Assembly (NCBI GenBank): GCA_035943635.1
Contig: DASZBX010000106.1
Location: forward strand, 124,001 to 188,000
Direction: 5' to 3'
Origin: DASZBX01 sp035943635
Lineage (GTDB): Bacteria; Actinomycetota; Actinomycetes; Streptomycetales; Catenulisporaceae
DNA: 64,000 bases
The stretch's first letter is position 1. Each line of letters begins with the position of its first letter. The position numbers were made by a program, and so were the translations under genes. Shown in pieces: positions 47,819-56,167 of the stretch. Under the pieces are notes generated by a model. That model saw only the letters and a program-made list of their open reading frames with translations, made no database searches and was not told the DNA's origin.

Positions 47819-48721
47819 TCAGACCGGCCACTGCGGCTCGCGGATCGTGGCCTTGAGCGCGTCCAGCAGCATCTGCGCGGGCCGGGACGCCGGGGGTTTG
47901 CCGTACACCGCCGCCGCGACCTGCCGGCGCAGCCCGTCCACCCGGTCGATCCGGACCCCGGGATGCCGGTTGGCCACCAGGGTCAACCCGGGCAGCAGGC
48001 TCACCCCGAGCCCGGCCGCGACCAGCGCCTGCACGGCCACGTAGTCGTCCGTCTCGAAATCGACCACCGGCGCGAACCCGGCCCGCCCGCAGGCCGACAC
48101 GAGATGCTCCCGGCACCGCTCGCACCCGGCGATCCACCGCGTGTCGGCATACGTGGCCAGGTCCGACCGGGAGCCCTCCCATGAGCGCTCCGCCGGGGAG
48201 ACCACATACAGCGGCTCCTCCAGCAGCGGGGTCATGGTCACGTCGCGCCGGTCGTGCCGGGACTGGTCGCCGTGGTCGAAGATGAGGGCCACGTCGACGT
48301 CGTTGGTGCGCAGGGCGCCCAGGGCCTCCGGCGGTTCGGCCTCGCTCAGCGCCAGCTCGATCCCGGGATGCTGCGCGGTGACCAGCGCCGCGGCCGGCGG
48401 GACCAGGGTGGCCAGGGCCGAGGGGAAGGCGGACAACCGCACCCGGCCGGTGCGCAGCCCGGCCAGCTCGTCCAGTTCGGCGCTGACCGCCTCGACCTGG
48501 GCCAGGATCAGCTCGGCCCGGTCCACCAGGAGCCGGCCGGCGTCGGTCAGCCGGATGCCGCGCCCCATCCGCTGCAACAGCGGCACGCCGACCTCGGCCT
48601 CCAGTTTGGCCAGCTGGTGGCTCACCGAGGGTTGGGCGTAGTGCAGGGCCTCCGCGGCAGCGGTGACCGAACCTTCCCGGGCGACGGCCACCAGCACGCG
48701 CAGCCGACTCAGGTCGAGCAT
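47819..48721 (-). CDS. LysR family regulator with Cys-rich effector domain
   Basis: A 300-residue regulator with an N-terminal winged helix (RLRVLVAVAREGSVTAAAEA, then YAQPSVSHQLAKLEAEVGVP). The effector domain contains WIAGCERCREHLVSACGRAG with three Cys in 12 residues, which could sense redox or metal state. The ATG at 48721 was chosen over 48865 because the HTH begins there. It is divergent from the encapsulin operon (189 bases between starts) and is the obvious candidate regulator of it. Confidence 0.88.
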   Translation of the reverse strand: MLDLSRLRVLVAVAREGSVTAAAEALHYAQPSVSHQLAKLEAEVGVPLLQRMGRGIRLTDAGRLLVDRAELILAQVEAVSAELDELAGLRTGRVRLSAFPSALATLVPPAAALVTAQHPGIELALSEAEPPEALGALRTNDVDVALIFDHGDQSRHDRRDVTMTPLLEEPLYVVSPAERSWEGSRSDLATYADTRWIAGCERCREHLVSACGRAGFAPVVDFETDDYVAVQALVAAGLGVSLLPGLTLVANRHPGVRIDRVDGLRRQVAAAVYGKPPASRPAQMLLDALKATIREPQWPV

Positions 48722-48870
48722 GCCCGAATCATAGCCCACGTCGATGGAGGGTTCGAAAACTGACATTAGACCAACTGTGCGGTTGCTGGAAAGGTTGGTT
48801 CCAGAGAGATCGACGACGCGTGTCACCGTCGGCGGCCTGCGGGCCACGACTACGCTTGCCGACATTCAAT

Positions 48871-48900
48871 CCTGGACAAGCGCGGACAAGCACGGACAAG
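48871..48900 (+). repeat. Three tandem 10-bp repeats overlapping the encapsulin ribosome site
   Basis: CCTGGACAAG, CGCGGACAAG and CACGGACAAG follow one another just before GAGACGTTCC and the ATG at 48911. The last copy contributes to the AAGGAG ribosome site. Confidence 0.7.
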
Positions 48901-48910
48901 GAGACGTTCC

Positions 48911-49849
48911 ATGAACAAGGCTGTGAATCCGGCCTCACGATCGATGTCGGTGAGCGACGACGCGGCCCGCACCCTGGCGAACGCCACCAAGAGCGTTCCG
49001 CAGATGGACAGCATCACGCCCCGCTGGCTGGTGCACCTGATGTCCTGGGTGCCGGTCGAGGCGGGCATCTACCGGGTCAACCGGGTCGTGCACCCCGAGT
49101 CGGTGCAGATCGAGTGCGACAACTACGACGAGGCGCCGTTGCCGGACACCTTCGTCGACTACGAGCAGGAGCCGCGCGAGTACCGGCTCAAGGCGGTCCA
49201 GACGATCCTGGACATCCGCACCCGGATCTCCGACCTGTACTCCAACCCGCACGACCAGACCGCGCAGCAGCTGCGGCTGACCATCGAAGCGGTCAAGGAG
49301 CACCAGGAGGGCGAGCTGATCAACAGCCCGGACTACGGGATGCTGCACAGCGTCGCCGACTCGCAGCGGATGCCCACGCTGGCCGGCCCGCCGACCCCGG
49401 ACGACCTCGACGCCCTGATCGCGAAGGTGTGGAAGCAGCCGGCCTTCTTCCTGACCCACCCGCTGACGATCGCCGCGTTCGGCCGCGAGTGCACCCGCCG
49501 CGGAGTGCCGCCGCAGACCGTGAGCATGTTCGGCTCCCAGTTCCTGACCTGGCGCGGCCTGCCGATCATCCCCTCGGACAAGGTCCCGGTGGTGGACAAC
49601 AAGTCCAAGATCCTGCTGCTGCGCACGGGCGAGGCCCGCCAGGGCGTGGTCGGCCTGTTCCAGCCCGGCCTGGCCGGGGAGCAGGGGATGGGGCTGTCGG
49701 TGCGCTCCATGCAGATCGACCGCAACGCCATCGCCTCCTACCTGATCTCGCTGTACTGCTCGCTCGCGGTGCTGACCGAGGACGCGCTCGCCGTGCTCGA
49801 CGACGTCGAAGTGGACCGGATCCATGACTATGCGCCCACCTACCGATAG
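48911..49849 (+). CDS. Family 2A encapsulin shell protein
   Basis: A 312-residue HK97-fold protein that self-assembles into a protein nanocompartment. Distinct family 2A blocks are present: MSWVPVEAGIYRVNRVVHPE, DEAPLPDTFVDYEQEPREYR, SDLYSNPHDQ, AFGRECTRRGVPPQTVSMFG, SQFLTWRGLPIIPSDKVPV, and LISLYCSLAVLTEDALAVLD. It lacks the cyclic-nucleotide-binding insert of family 2B. The 3' end overlaps the cargo gene by 26 bases, so shell and cargo are made together. Control may lie with the divergent LysR regulator. Confidence 0.94.
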   Translation: MNKAVNPASRSMSVSDDAARTLANATKSVPQMDSITPRWLVHLMSWVPVEAGIYRVNRVVHPESVQIECDNYDEAPLPDTFVDYEQEPREYRLKAVQTILDIRTRISDLYSNPHDQTAQQLRLTIEAVKEHQEGELINSPDYGMLHSVADSQRMPTLAGPPTPDDLDALIAKVWKQPAFFLTHPLTIAAFGRECTRRGVPPQTVSMFGSQFLTWRGLPIIPSDKVPVVDNKSKILLLRTGEARQGVVGLFQPGLAGEQGMGLSVRSMQIDRNAIASYLISLYCSLAVLTEDALAVLDDVEVDRIHDYAPTYR

Positions 49850-51719
49850 CAGCGCGCCGGCTTGGCTGCCGGACGAGGCGACGCTGAACCGGCTGGCCGG
49901 AGAGTTCTTCCGCGCCCTGCCGGGGCAGTCGGTGGACCTGCCGTCGCCGGACTTCGCCGGACCCGGGCCGGACGAGAGCGGCTGGTCGTCGGCACCGGCG
50001 TCGGCCGGTATGCCCGCGGCCCACGCCCCCGGCGCCTACGCTCCCGCGGCCCACGCCCCGGGTGCGCAGTCTCCGGCCGGCCACGCTCCGGCCGGTCCCG
50101 CCTCGCTCGGACCGCTGCCGACCGGCTCCCAGCCGGCCGGGCACGTGCCGCAGTCCCCGGCCACGCCGACGACCGCCGGCCCGACCCTCCCGCCGCTGCC
50201 GGCCCAGGCCCCGGCGGCGATCCCGGTCGGGCCCGAGCACTACTACTTCCTCGCCGAGATGCCCGGGTTCGCCAAGACCGCGCCGCAGACGCCCGCCGTC
50301 GGGCGCACGTCGCCGCCGGTCTTCACCCAGCCGCCGGTCCTGCCCCAGCCGCTGATCCCGCCGCTGCCGCCGCTTCCGGCCCAGCCGTCGCCGCACCTGC
50401 CGTCGACCCCGGCCGACGGCCCGGCCCGGTACTACTTCGTCGACGAGCCCGAGGTGCCGGCCGTGCCGGTCGGCTCGTCCTTCACCGCGGGCCCGGCGTT
50501 CGACGTGTGGGCGGTGCGCCGGGACTTCCCGATCCTGGCCGAGCGGGTGCACGGCCGTCCGCTGATCTGGCTGGACAACGCCGCGACCACGCAGAAGCCG
50601 CAGGCCGTGCTGGACCGGCTGGTCCAGTTCTACTCCCATGAGAACTCGAACATCCACCGGGCCGCGCACGACCTGGCCGCGCGGGCGACCGACGCCTACG
50701 AGGGCGCGCGCACCACCGTGGCCCGGTTCATCGGCGCGGGCTCGGCCGAGGAGATCGTGTTCGTCCGGGGCACCACCGAGGCGATCAACCTGGTGGCCAA
50801 GGCGTGGGGCCCGGCGAACGTCGGCCCGGGCGACGAGATCGTGATCTCGCACCTGGAACACCACGCCAACATCGTGCCCTGGCAGATGCTGGCCGAGCAG
50901 ACCGGCGCGAAGATCAAGGTGATCCCGGTCGACGAGGACGGGCAGATCCTGCTCGACGAGTACGCCGCGCTGCTGTCGGACCGCACCAAGCTGGTCGCGG
51001 TCTCCCAGATGTCCAACGCGCTCGGCACGATCGTGCCGGTCGAGCAGGTGATCGAGATGGGCCACCGGGTCGGGGCCCGGGTGCTGGTGGACGCCGCGCA
51101 GTCGGTGCCGCACCTGCCGATCAACGTGACCGCGCTGGACGCGGACTTCCTGGTCTTCTCCGGGCACAAGCTGTTCGGCCCGACCGGGATCGGCGTGCTC
51201 TACGGCAAGAAGTCGGTCCTCGCGGACATGCCGCCCTGGGAGGGCGGCGGCAACATGATCGCCGACGTCACCCTGGAACGGGCCGTCTACCAGCCCCCGC
51301 CCGGCCGCTTCGAGGCCGGCACCGGCAACATCGCCGACGCGGTCGGCCTGGCCGCGGCGATCGACTACGTCGAGCACCTGGGCCTGCCGGCCATCGCCGC
51401 CTACGAGCACTCGTTGCTCGAACACGCCACCGAGGGCCTGCGCGGCGTGCCCGGGCTGCGGCTGGTCGGCACGGCCGCGCACAAGGCGAGCATCGTCTCG
51501 TTCGTGCTCGACGGCTACCAGCCGGCCGAGGTGGGCACCGCGCTCAACGAGGACGGCATCGCGGTCCGCTCCGGCCACCACTGCGCGCAGCCGATCCTGC
51601 GCCGGTACGGCCTGGAGGCGACCGTCCGCCCGTCGTTCGCGTTCTACAACACCCACGACGAGGTCGACACGCTGATCACCTCGGTCCGCCGCCTGTCGGA
51701 CCGCCGCCGGACGCGATAG
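49824..51719 (+). CDS. Encapsulin cargo cysteine desulfurase (SufS-like)
   Basis: A 631-residue cargo enzyme. Residues 1-225 form a disordered, Pro/Ala-rich targeting extension that starts with LPDEATLNRLAGEFFRALPG and holds two YYF motifs (EHYYFLAEMPG about 138-148; ARYYFVDEPE about 201-210), likely shell-docking sites. Residues 226-630 are a class II desulfurase: LDNAATTQKPQAVL, SHLEHHANIVPW, PLP Lys in FSGHKLFGPTGIGVLYG, and the persulfide Cys in RSGHHCAQPI. It releases sulfur from cysteine, which family 2A compartments are reported to store. ATG 49824 is used; 49830 is an alternative. Confidence 0.94.
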   Translation: MTMRPPTDSSAPAWLPDEATLNRLAGEFFRALPGQSVDLPSPDFAGPGPDESGWSSAPASAGMPAAHAPGAYAPAAHAPGAQSPAGHAPAGPASLGPLPTGSQPAGHVPQSPATPTTAGPTLPPLPAQAPAAIPVGPEHYYFLAEMPGFAKTAPQTPAVGRTSPPVFTQPPVLPQPLIPPLPPLPAQPSPHLPSTPADGPARYYFVDEPEVPAVPVGSSFTAGPAFDVWAVRRDFPILAERVHGRPLIWLDNAATTQKPQAVLDRLVQFYSHENSNIHRAAHDLAARATDAYEGARTTVARFIGAGSAEEIVFVRGTTEAINLVAKAWGPANVGPGDEIVISHLEHHANIVPWQMLAEQTGAKIKVIPVDEDGQILLDEYAALLSDRTKLVAVSQMSNALGTIVPVEQVIEMGHRVGARVLVDAAQSVPHLPINVTALDADFLVFSGHKLFGPTGIGVLYGKKSVLADMPPWEGGGNMIADVTLERAVYQPPPGRFEAGTGNIADAVGLAAAIDYVEHLGLPAIAAYEHSLLEHATEGLRGVPGLRLVGTAAHKASIVSFVLDGYQPAEVGTALNEDGIAVRSGHHCAQPILRRYGLEATVRPSFAFYNTHDEVDTLITSVRRLSDRRRTR

Positions 51720-51733
51720 CGGCACGTAGCAGG

Positions 51734-51780
51734 CAGCGCTGTGGCCGGGAAGGGACGAACCCTTCCCGGCCACAGCGCTG
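51734..51780 (+). terminator. Strong hairpin after the encapsulin operon
   Basis: A perfect 21-bp inverted repeat (51734-51754 with 51760-51780, loop ACGAA) lies 15 bases after the desulfurase stop. It also stands beyond the stop of the convergent ammonia-lyase-like gene and can serve both. Confidence 0.9.
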
Positions 51781-51874
51781 TCACCTGGACATGGGCAGCC
51801 GCACAGCCGGCGGCAGCGGCGCCCGCACGGGTTGCGCCTGGAAGGACTGGAGCATCGACCTGCTGTCGTCCTGC

Positions 51875-53326
51875 TCAGGCGAGCAGCGCCGCGGCGAAGT
51901 GCACATCCTGCGTCAGGTCGCGGTCCGCGATCTCCGGGTCGAGCACGCGGGCCGCGCTGTCGTAGAACTCGCGCAGCTGCGCGGACCCCGTCGGCATCCG
52001 CCGGTGCATCCGCAGCGCCCGGACGGCGGCCATCAGCTCGCAGGCCAACACCAGCCGGAACTGCTCGACGCAGTCCAGCAGCCGCCGGGCGCCGGTGGAG
52101 GCGAAGCTCGCGTGTTCCTCGACGCCGCGGGAGATCACCGCGTGGCCGAGGGTCGGCGGCTGGGCCGCCGTGCGCAGGTCGGCGAGCGCGGACTGGGCGG
52201 CGTACTCGGTGATCATCACGCCGCTGCTGCCGTCCTCGGCCTGGGCCAGGAACGGCGGCAGGCCGGTGAACGCCGGTTCCACCAGCACGCCGAGCCGGGC
52301 GGTGGACAGGTGCGCGGTGCCGAGCAGGGCCAGCCGGAACTGGTCCAGGGCCAGGGAGAGGCTGGCCTGGTGGAAGCCGCCGTGGTGGTGGTAGTCCCCG
52401 GCCGACAACAGCGGGTTCTCGGCCGCGGCGTTGATCTCGATGTCCAGCACCCGGTCCAGTGCGTCCCACGAGTCGAGCGCCGCGCCGTGAACCTGGGGCA
52501 GGGTGCGCAGGCCGTAGGGGTCCTGGACGAACTGCGGCTGCCAGTCCGGCGCCGCCAGCAGCTCGCGCATCCGGGCCGCGGTGGCCGAGGCGCCGGTGTG
52601 CGGCCGGCGCCGGTGCACCTCGGCCGCGTACGGCTCGGTTCCGCCGTGGATCGCGGTCAGGGTGAGTGCGGCGATCAGCGGCACGGTGTCCAGCAGCCGG
52701 CGCAGTTCGGCGGCGCCCAGCGCGGCCTGGCCGATCGTCAGGGCGCTGCTGGACATCAGGGGCAGCGCGTCCCAGCTGTCCAGGCGGATCGGCGCGGGCG
52801 GCGGGCCGGTGCCGGCCCCGGCGCGCCAGGGCAGTTCGCCGGCCAGGGTCAGGCCCAGTTCGGCCAGCGCGGACAGGTCCGCGGTGCCGATCGCGCCGTA
52901 GCCGTGCGCGGTCGGCACGTGCCCGCCGGCCAGGGCGGCGGCCAGCGTGTCGACCACCTCGACGCCGATCGCCGAGCCCGCGCCGAGGATCTGGTTCAGC
53001 CGCACCGCGACCATCGCCCGGGTGTGCTCGGCCGGCACGATCGGGCCGATGCCGCCGCTGTGGCTGCGCAACAGCCGCATCCCGACATCCTGCGGGGTGA
53101 CGCTCGACAGGTCGGTACTGCGGTTCGCGCCGACGCCGGTGGTGTGGCCGTACACCCGCCGCCGGGCCGCGATCTGCTCCGCGACGCCGCGCGCGGCCGC
53201 CACCCGGGTCCGCGCCGCCGGGTCGACCAGTGCGCGCAGTCGGCCCGTGGCCAGCGCGGACACCTCGGCCGCGGACAGCGAGGAGCCGTCCAGCACGACC
53301 GTGGCCGCGGCCGCGTCGTCGAGCAT
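51875..53326 (-). CDS. Aromatic amino acid ammonia-lyase homologue without the MIO triad
   Basis: A 483-residue member of the His/Phe/Tyr ammonia-lyase superfamily. The catalytic Tyr is in VYGHTTGVGANR (Tyr59), with VRLNQILGAGS, QDPYGLRTLPQVHGA and ENPLLSAGD as in active enzymes. However, the place of the self-forming MIO cofactor, normally Ala-Ser-Gly in GASGDLAPL, reads GAIGTADLSAL (144-154), so the Ala-Ser-Gly triad is absent. It may be inactive as a lyase, work differently, or bind ligand only. It is convergent with the encapsulin operon; the plus-strand FKBP lipoprotein gene is divergent. Confidence 0.82.
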   Translation of the reverse strand: MLDDAAAATVVLDGSSLSAAEVSALATGRLRALVDPAARTRVAAARGVAEQIAARRRVYGHTTGVGANRSTDLSSVTPQDVGMRLLRSHSGGIGPIVPAEHTRAMVAVRLNQILGAGSAIGVEVVDTLAAALAGGHVPTAHGYGAIGTADLSALAELGLTLAGELPWRAGAGTGPPPAPIRLDSWDALPLMSSSALTIGQAALGAAELRRLLDTVPLIAALTLTAIHGGTEPYAAEVHRRRPHTGASATAARMRELLAAPDWQPQFVQDPYGLRTLPQVHGAALDSWDALDRVLDIEINAAAENPLLSAGDYHHHGGFHQASLSLALDQFRLALLGTAHLSTARLGVLVEPAFTGLPPFLAQAEDGSSGVMITEYAAQSALADLRTAAQPPTLGHAVISRGVEEHASFASTGARRLLDCVEQFRLVLACELMAAVRALRMHRRMPTGSAQLREFYDSAARVLDPEIADRDLTQDVHFAAALLA

Positions 53327-53370
53327 CGGCCACCCCTGCCTTCCGCGGCGTCGTCGATCCCGGGGGGATC

Positions 53371-53394
53371 ATGTGTGCGAGCATGGTGACACAT
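53371..53394. promoter_or_regulatory. Inverted repeat in divergent promoter region
   Basis: ATGTGT-N12-ACACAT lies between the ammonia-lyase-like gene and the FKBP lipoprotein gene, 45 bases upstream of the former. No regulator can be assigned. Confidence 0.35.
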
Positions 53395-53505
53395 CGACCT
53401 CCGGCACACCAGGCGTTCACGGTGCATTCGGGCGCCGGACGCGGACGGGTGAGTGCGGGCGTGGAGACTTCGGCGGTTCTCAGGCGGGGGCCGTAAGGTA
53501 GCCGA

Positions 53506-54543
53506 ATGCCACAACCTGCTATCCGAATCGCGGCGGGACCCATACCCGCCGTCCGCCCGCGCCGCGGCCTGCGCGCGAAGTTCGCCGTGCCGGCCGTGCT
53601 GGCCGCGGTGCTGGTGAGCGCCGCCTGCAGCTCGTCGGCCACCCCCGCTCCGGCGTCGACCCCCGCCGCCGCGGCCCTGCCCGCGGTGACCGGCGGGGTC
53701 GGCCAGGCCGCCGTGATCACCCCGGCCAAGGGCTCCGCGCCCTCGGCCAAGCTGGCCACGAAGGTCCTGGCTCCGGGCAGCGGCAAGGCCCTGGTCAACG
53801 GCGAGCTGGCGATCATCAACTACACCGTCTACAACTGGTCGCAGAACAAGGTGCTGGGCGACTCCTATCCCTCGACCAGCCAGCCGGTGGCCGAGCCGCA
53901 GGGCGTGCAGATCGGCTCGACCTCCGCCCTGCAGGCCTGGAGCACCGCGCTGACCGGGGCCAAGCCGGGCAGCCGGATCGAGGTGGTGGCCCCGCCGGCC
54001 GACGCCTTCGGCAGCCAGGGCAACTCCCAGGCCGGGGTCGGCCCGACCGACGTGCTGGTCTTCGTGCTCGACGTGGTGGCCGGCTACCCGGCCGACGTCG
54101 ACGTGCCCGGCACCATGGCCGCGCAGACCGACGCCACCCTGCCCAAGATCGCCGGGGACCCGGGCTCGGGCAACCCGACCGTGACCATCCCGGCCGGGGC
54201 CAAGCCGCCGACCGCCCTGGTCGCGAACGTGCTGGTCCAGGGGACCGGCGCGGTGGTGGCCAAGGGCCAGACCCTGCTGATGCAGTACACCGGCGTGGAC
54301 TGGAACACCGGGAAGACCTTCGACTCCTCGTTCACCCGCAAGCAGGCCTTCACCACCGCGATCGGCGAGGGCGCGGTCATCCCGGGCTGGGACCAGGGCC
54401 TGGTCGGCAAGCACGTGGGCGACCGGGTGCTGCTGGTCGTCCCGCCGGCGCTCGGCTACGGGCCGCAGGGCGGCCAGTCCTCGGCGGGCATCGGCGCGAA
54501 CGACACGCTGGTGTTCGTCGCGGACATCGTCGCAGCGTTCTAG
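53506..54543 (+). CDS. FKBP-type peptidyl-prolyl isomerase lipoprotein
   Basis: A 345-residue secreted lipoprotein. A basic N-terminus and hydrophobic segment end in the lipobox VSAAC (Cys about residue 44). Two FKBP-like domains follow: a divergent one (about 95-190, NGELAIINYTVYNWSQN, GAKPGSRIEVVAPPADAFGS) and a canonical one (about 230-345, VAKGQTLLMQYTGVDWNTGK, FDSSFTR, VIPGWDQGLVGKHVGDRVLL, PPALGYG). It should assist folding of exported proteins at the outer membrane face. The first domain has lost several active-site residues. Confidence 0.9.
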   Translation: MPQPAIRIAAGPIPAVRPRRGLRAKFAVPAVLAAVLVSAACSSSATPAPASTPAAAALPAVTGGVGQAAVITPAKGSAPSAKLATKVLAPGSGKALVNGELAIINYTVYNWSQNKVLGDSYPSTSQPVAEPQGVQIGSTSALQAWSTALTGAKPGSRIEVVAPPADAFGSQGNSQAGVGPTDVLVFVLDVVAGYPADVDVPGTMAAQTDATLPKIAGDPGSGNPTVTIPAGAKPPTALVANVLVQGTGAVVAKGQTLLMQYTGVDWNTGKTFDSSFTRKQAFTTAIGEGAVIPGWDQGLVGKHVGDRVLLVVPPALGYGPQGGQSSAGIGANDTLVFVADIVAAF

Positions 54544-54668
54544 ACGAGTCGTCTCAGAGGTCGACTCAGGGCCCGCCTGCCCTCGGTGCGCGATTGCCGT
54601 CGCCGCGCACCGGGCCGGGCGGGCCCTGCCGTGTGCTCGGGGCGGGCGCGCTGTGGGACGATGAGCCG

Positions 54669-55037
54669 GTGACCTTGTTCTCCCTCGCCGAAGCCCGCGC
54701 CGAAGTCAGCCGCCTGCTGCCGACCGTGGACGAGTTCGTCGCGATCCGGGCCGACGCCGCCGACCTCGGCGCGGCGCTGGGCGCGGGCCGGCCGACTGCT
54801 CTGGGCGGGCTGCCGGAGTTCAAGGCGGCCCAGGCCCGGATGGACGAGCTGATGACGCAGATCCAGGCGGTCGGCGCCGACCTGAAGGGCTTCGCCCCGC
54901 TGCTGCTGGACTTCCCGGCCGAACTCGACGGCGAACCGGTCCTGCTGTGCTGGCTGGAAGGCGACCGGGAGCTCGGGTGGTACCACCGCCTGGATTCCGG
55001 CTTCCCGGGCCGGCGCCGGCTGCCGAGGACCGGGTAG
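54669..55037 (+). CDS. DUF2203 family protein
   Basis: A 122-residue soluble protein: TLFSLAEARAEVSRLLPTVD at the N-terminus, a central helix with EFKAAQARMDELMTQIQAVG, GFAPLLLDFPAELDGEPVLL, and CWLEGDRELGWYHRLDSGFP GRR at the end, all features of DUF2203. The function is unknown. The GTG at 54669 was selected because the family begins with a short Thr/Leu-Phe segment. Confidence 0.88.
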   Translation: MTLFSLAEARAEVSRLLPTVDEFVAIRADAADLGAALGAGRPTALGGLPEFKAAQARMDELMTQIQAVGADLKGFAPLLLDFPAELDGEPVLLCWLEGDRELGWYHRLDSGFPGRRRLPRTG

Positions 55038-55059
55038 GCGGGTCCTGCTTCGCCGGCGC

Positions 55060-55879
55060 TTAGATCGAGGCCGGGTCTTCGGTGACTCCGGCCGAGGTGA
55101 GCAGGGCGTGATCACGGTGCCCGGCAGCGCCGGATTCGCCGCCGCGGCGCGCGCGTGTGGGCCGTCCAGGAGTGCGGCCTGTAGGTCGCCGGTCGGGAGC
55201 CGGGCGTCGCGGACCGCCGCGTCGCGGGTGCGAGGATCCGCGGCCAAGCGGACGACCTCGTCGACCGGCAGTTCCGGGTCTCGCAGCGACGGGTGGCGAA
55301 GCCGATCGTTGACGTGCCGTGAGTACTTCGCGAGGCTTGGGTTCGGGCTTCAGAGCGGATGCGCTGACTGTCCTCGTCGGCTTGGAACCGTGCCACGAGC
55401 GGCGCGCCGAACGTGAGGCCGCGATCGTTGGCCATCACGACGGCGACGAGCCGGACACGGGGTTCCGGGTCGGCGGCCAGCAGCGTCAGGGTTCCGATGT
55501 CCGCGTGCTCGTTCTGGGCGATCCGGCGTCGAATCCCGGCATCGGGATGCGCGGCGAGCTCTGCGAATGTCTGCGCGGAGACGTCGATCATCGTCAGCCA
55601 GATATCAGGGTAGGCCAGGCGGTCCTGAACGGTGATGACCCTCCGGAGAACAGCGGCCGACGCAGCGGAATTCTGGGCGAGCCCCCGAATCCAGCTCTCG
55701 TGCGACTCGGGCCGCTCGGCAGCGTCGGTCCGGACGCGTTCCCACCCCGGGTGATCCACGAGAGCCCATCGTGCCCGATCTTCGTACGGATCCCCAGTGC
55801 CATGCGAAGGCGCGTCCGGATACCCGTCATGGTCAAGTTTCTCCAATATCTCGCCCCGACGAGATCCGTGTTCGCGCAC
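55060..55879 (-). pseudogene. LRV/HEAT-like repeat protein gene with two frameshifts
   Basis: Minus-strand sequence in three frames joins into one leucine-rich-variant-like repeat protein. From the GTG at 55879: DHPGWERVRTDAAERPESHE, AYPDIWLTMIDVSAQTFAEL, DAGIRRRIAQNEHADIGTLT, PEPRVRLVAVVMANDRG. A shift near 55330 leads to YSRHVNDRLRHPSLRDPELP, RLAADPRTRDAAVRDARLP and AAAANPALPGTVIT. A second shift near 55112 gives LLTSAGVTEDPASI and a stop at 55060. Repeats of this type are scaffolds of unknown role. Each frame is protein-like, so the gene is recently broken, or two sequencing errors exist. Confidence 0.6.
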
Positions 55880-55920
55880 ATTTCCCGCCCTGCCCGACCC
55901 CACCGAAAACCTGCTGCTAC

Positions 55921-56051
55921 AAACGTTTCCCCCACACCCGCGCCTGCGTGAATCACTGCTGCGATATACGTATAACGACCAACTGAGATTGCTCCCCGAC
56001 GGTAAAATCCGCCGCCGCCCCGGCCTCGCCCGCGGTTGACGTAAAACGTTT
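55921..56051 (+). promoter_or_regulatory. Two AAACGTTT sites upstream of the GH92 gene
   Basis: Palindromic AAACGTTTCC-type sites occur at 55921-55928 and 56044-56051, in a moderately AT-richer stretch, 117-247 bases before the secreted glycosidase gene. Palindromes with a central CG are typical LacI-family operators, which fits sugar-controlled expression. No LacI gene is in the window. Confidence 0.5.
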
Positions 56052-56167
56052 CCGGAGTAAGGCTGTCGCTGTATGACATCGTTGTCACTCCGCAGGCGCA
56101 CCGCGCCGAACGAGGCCTGCGGGCCCCGTCCGGCGGGGTGCGCGCCAGCGAATCCGGGAGCACACGT

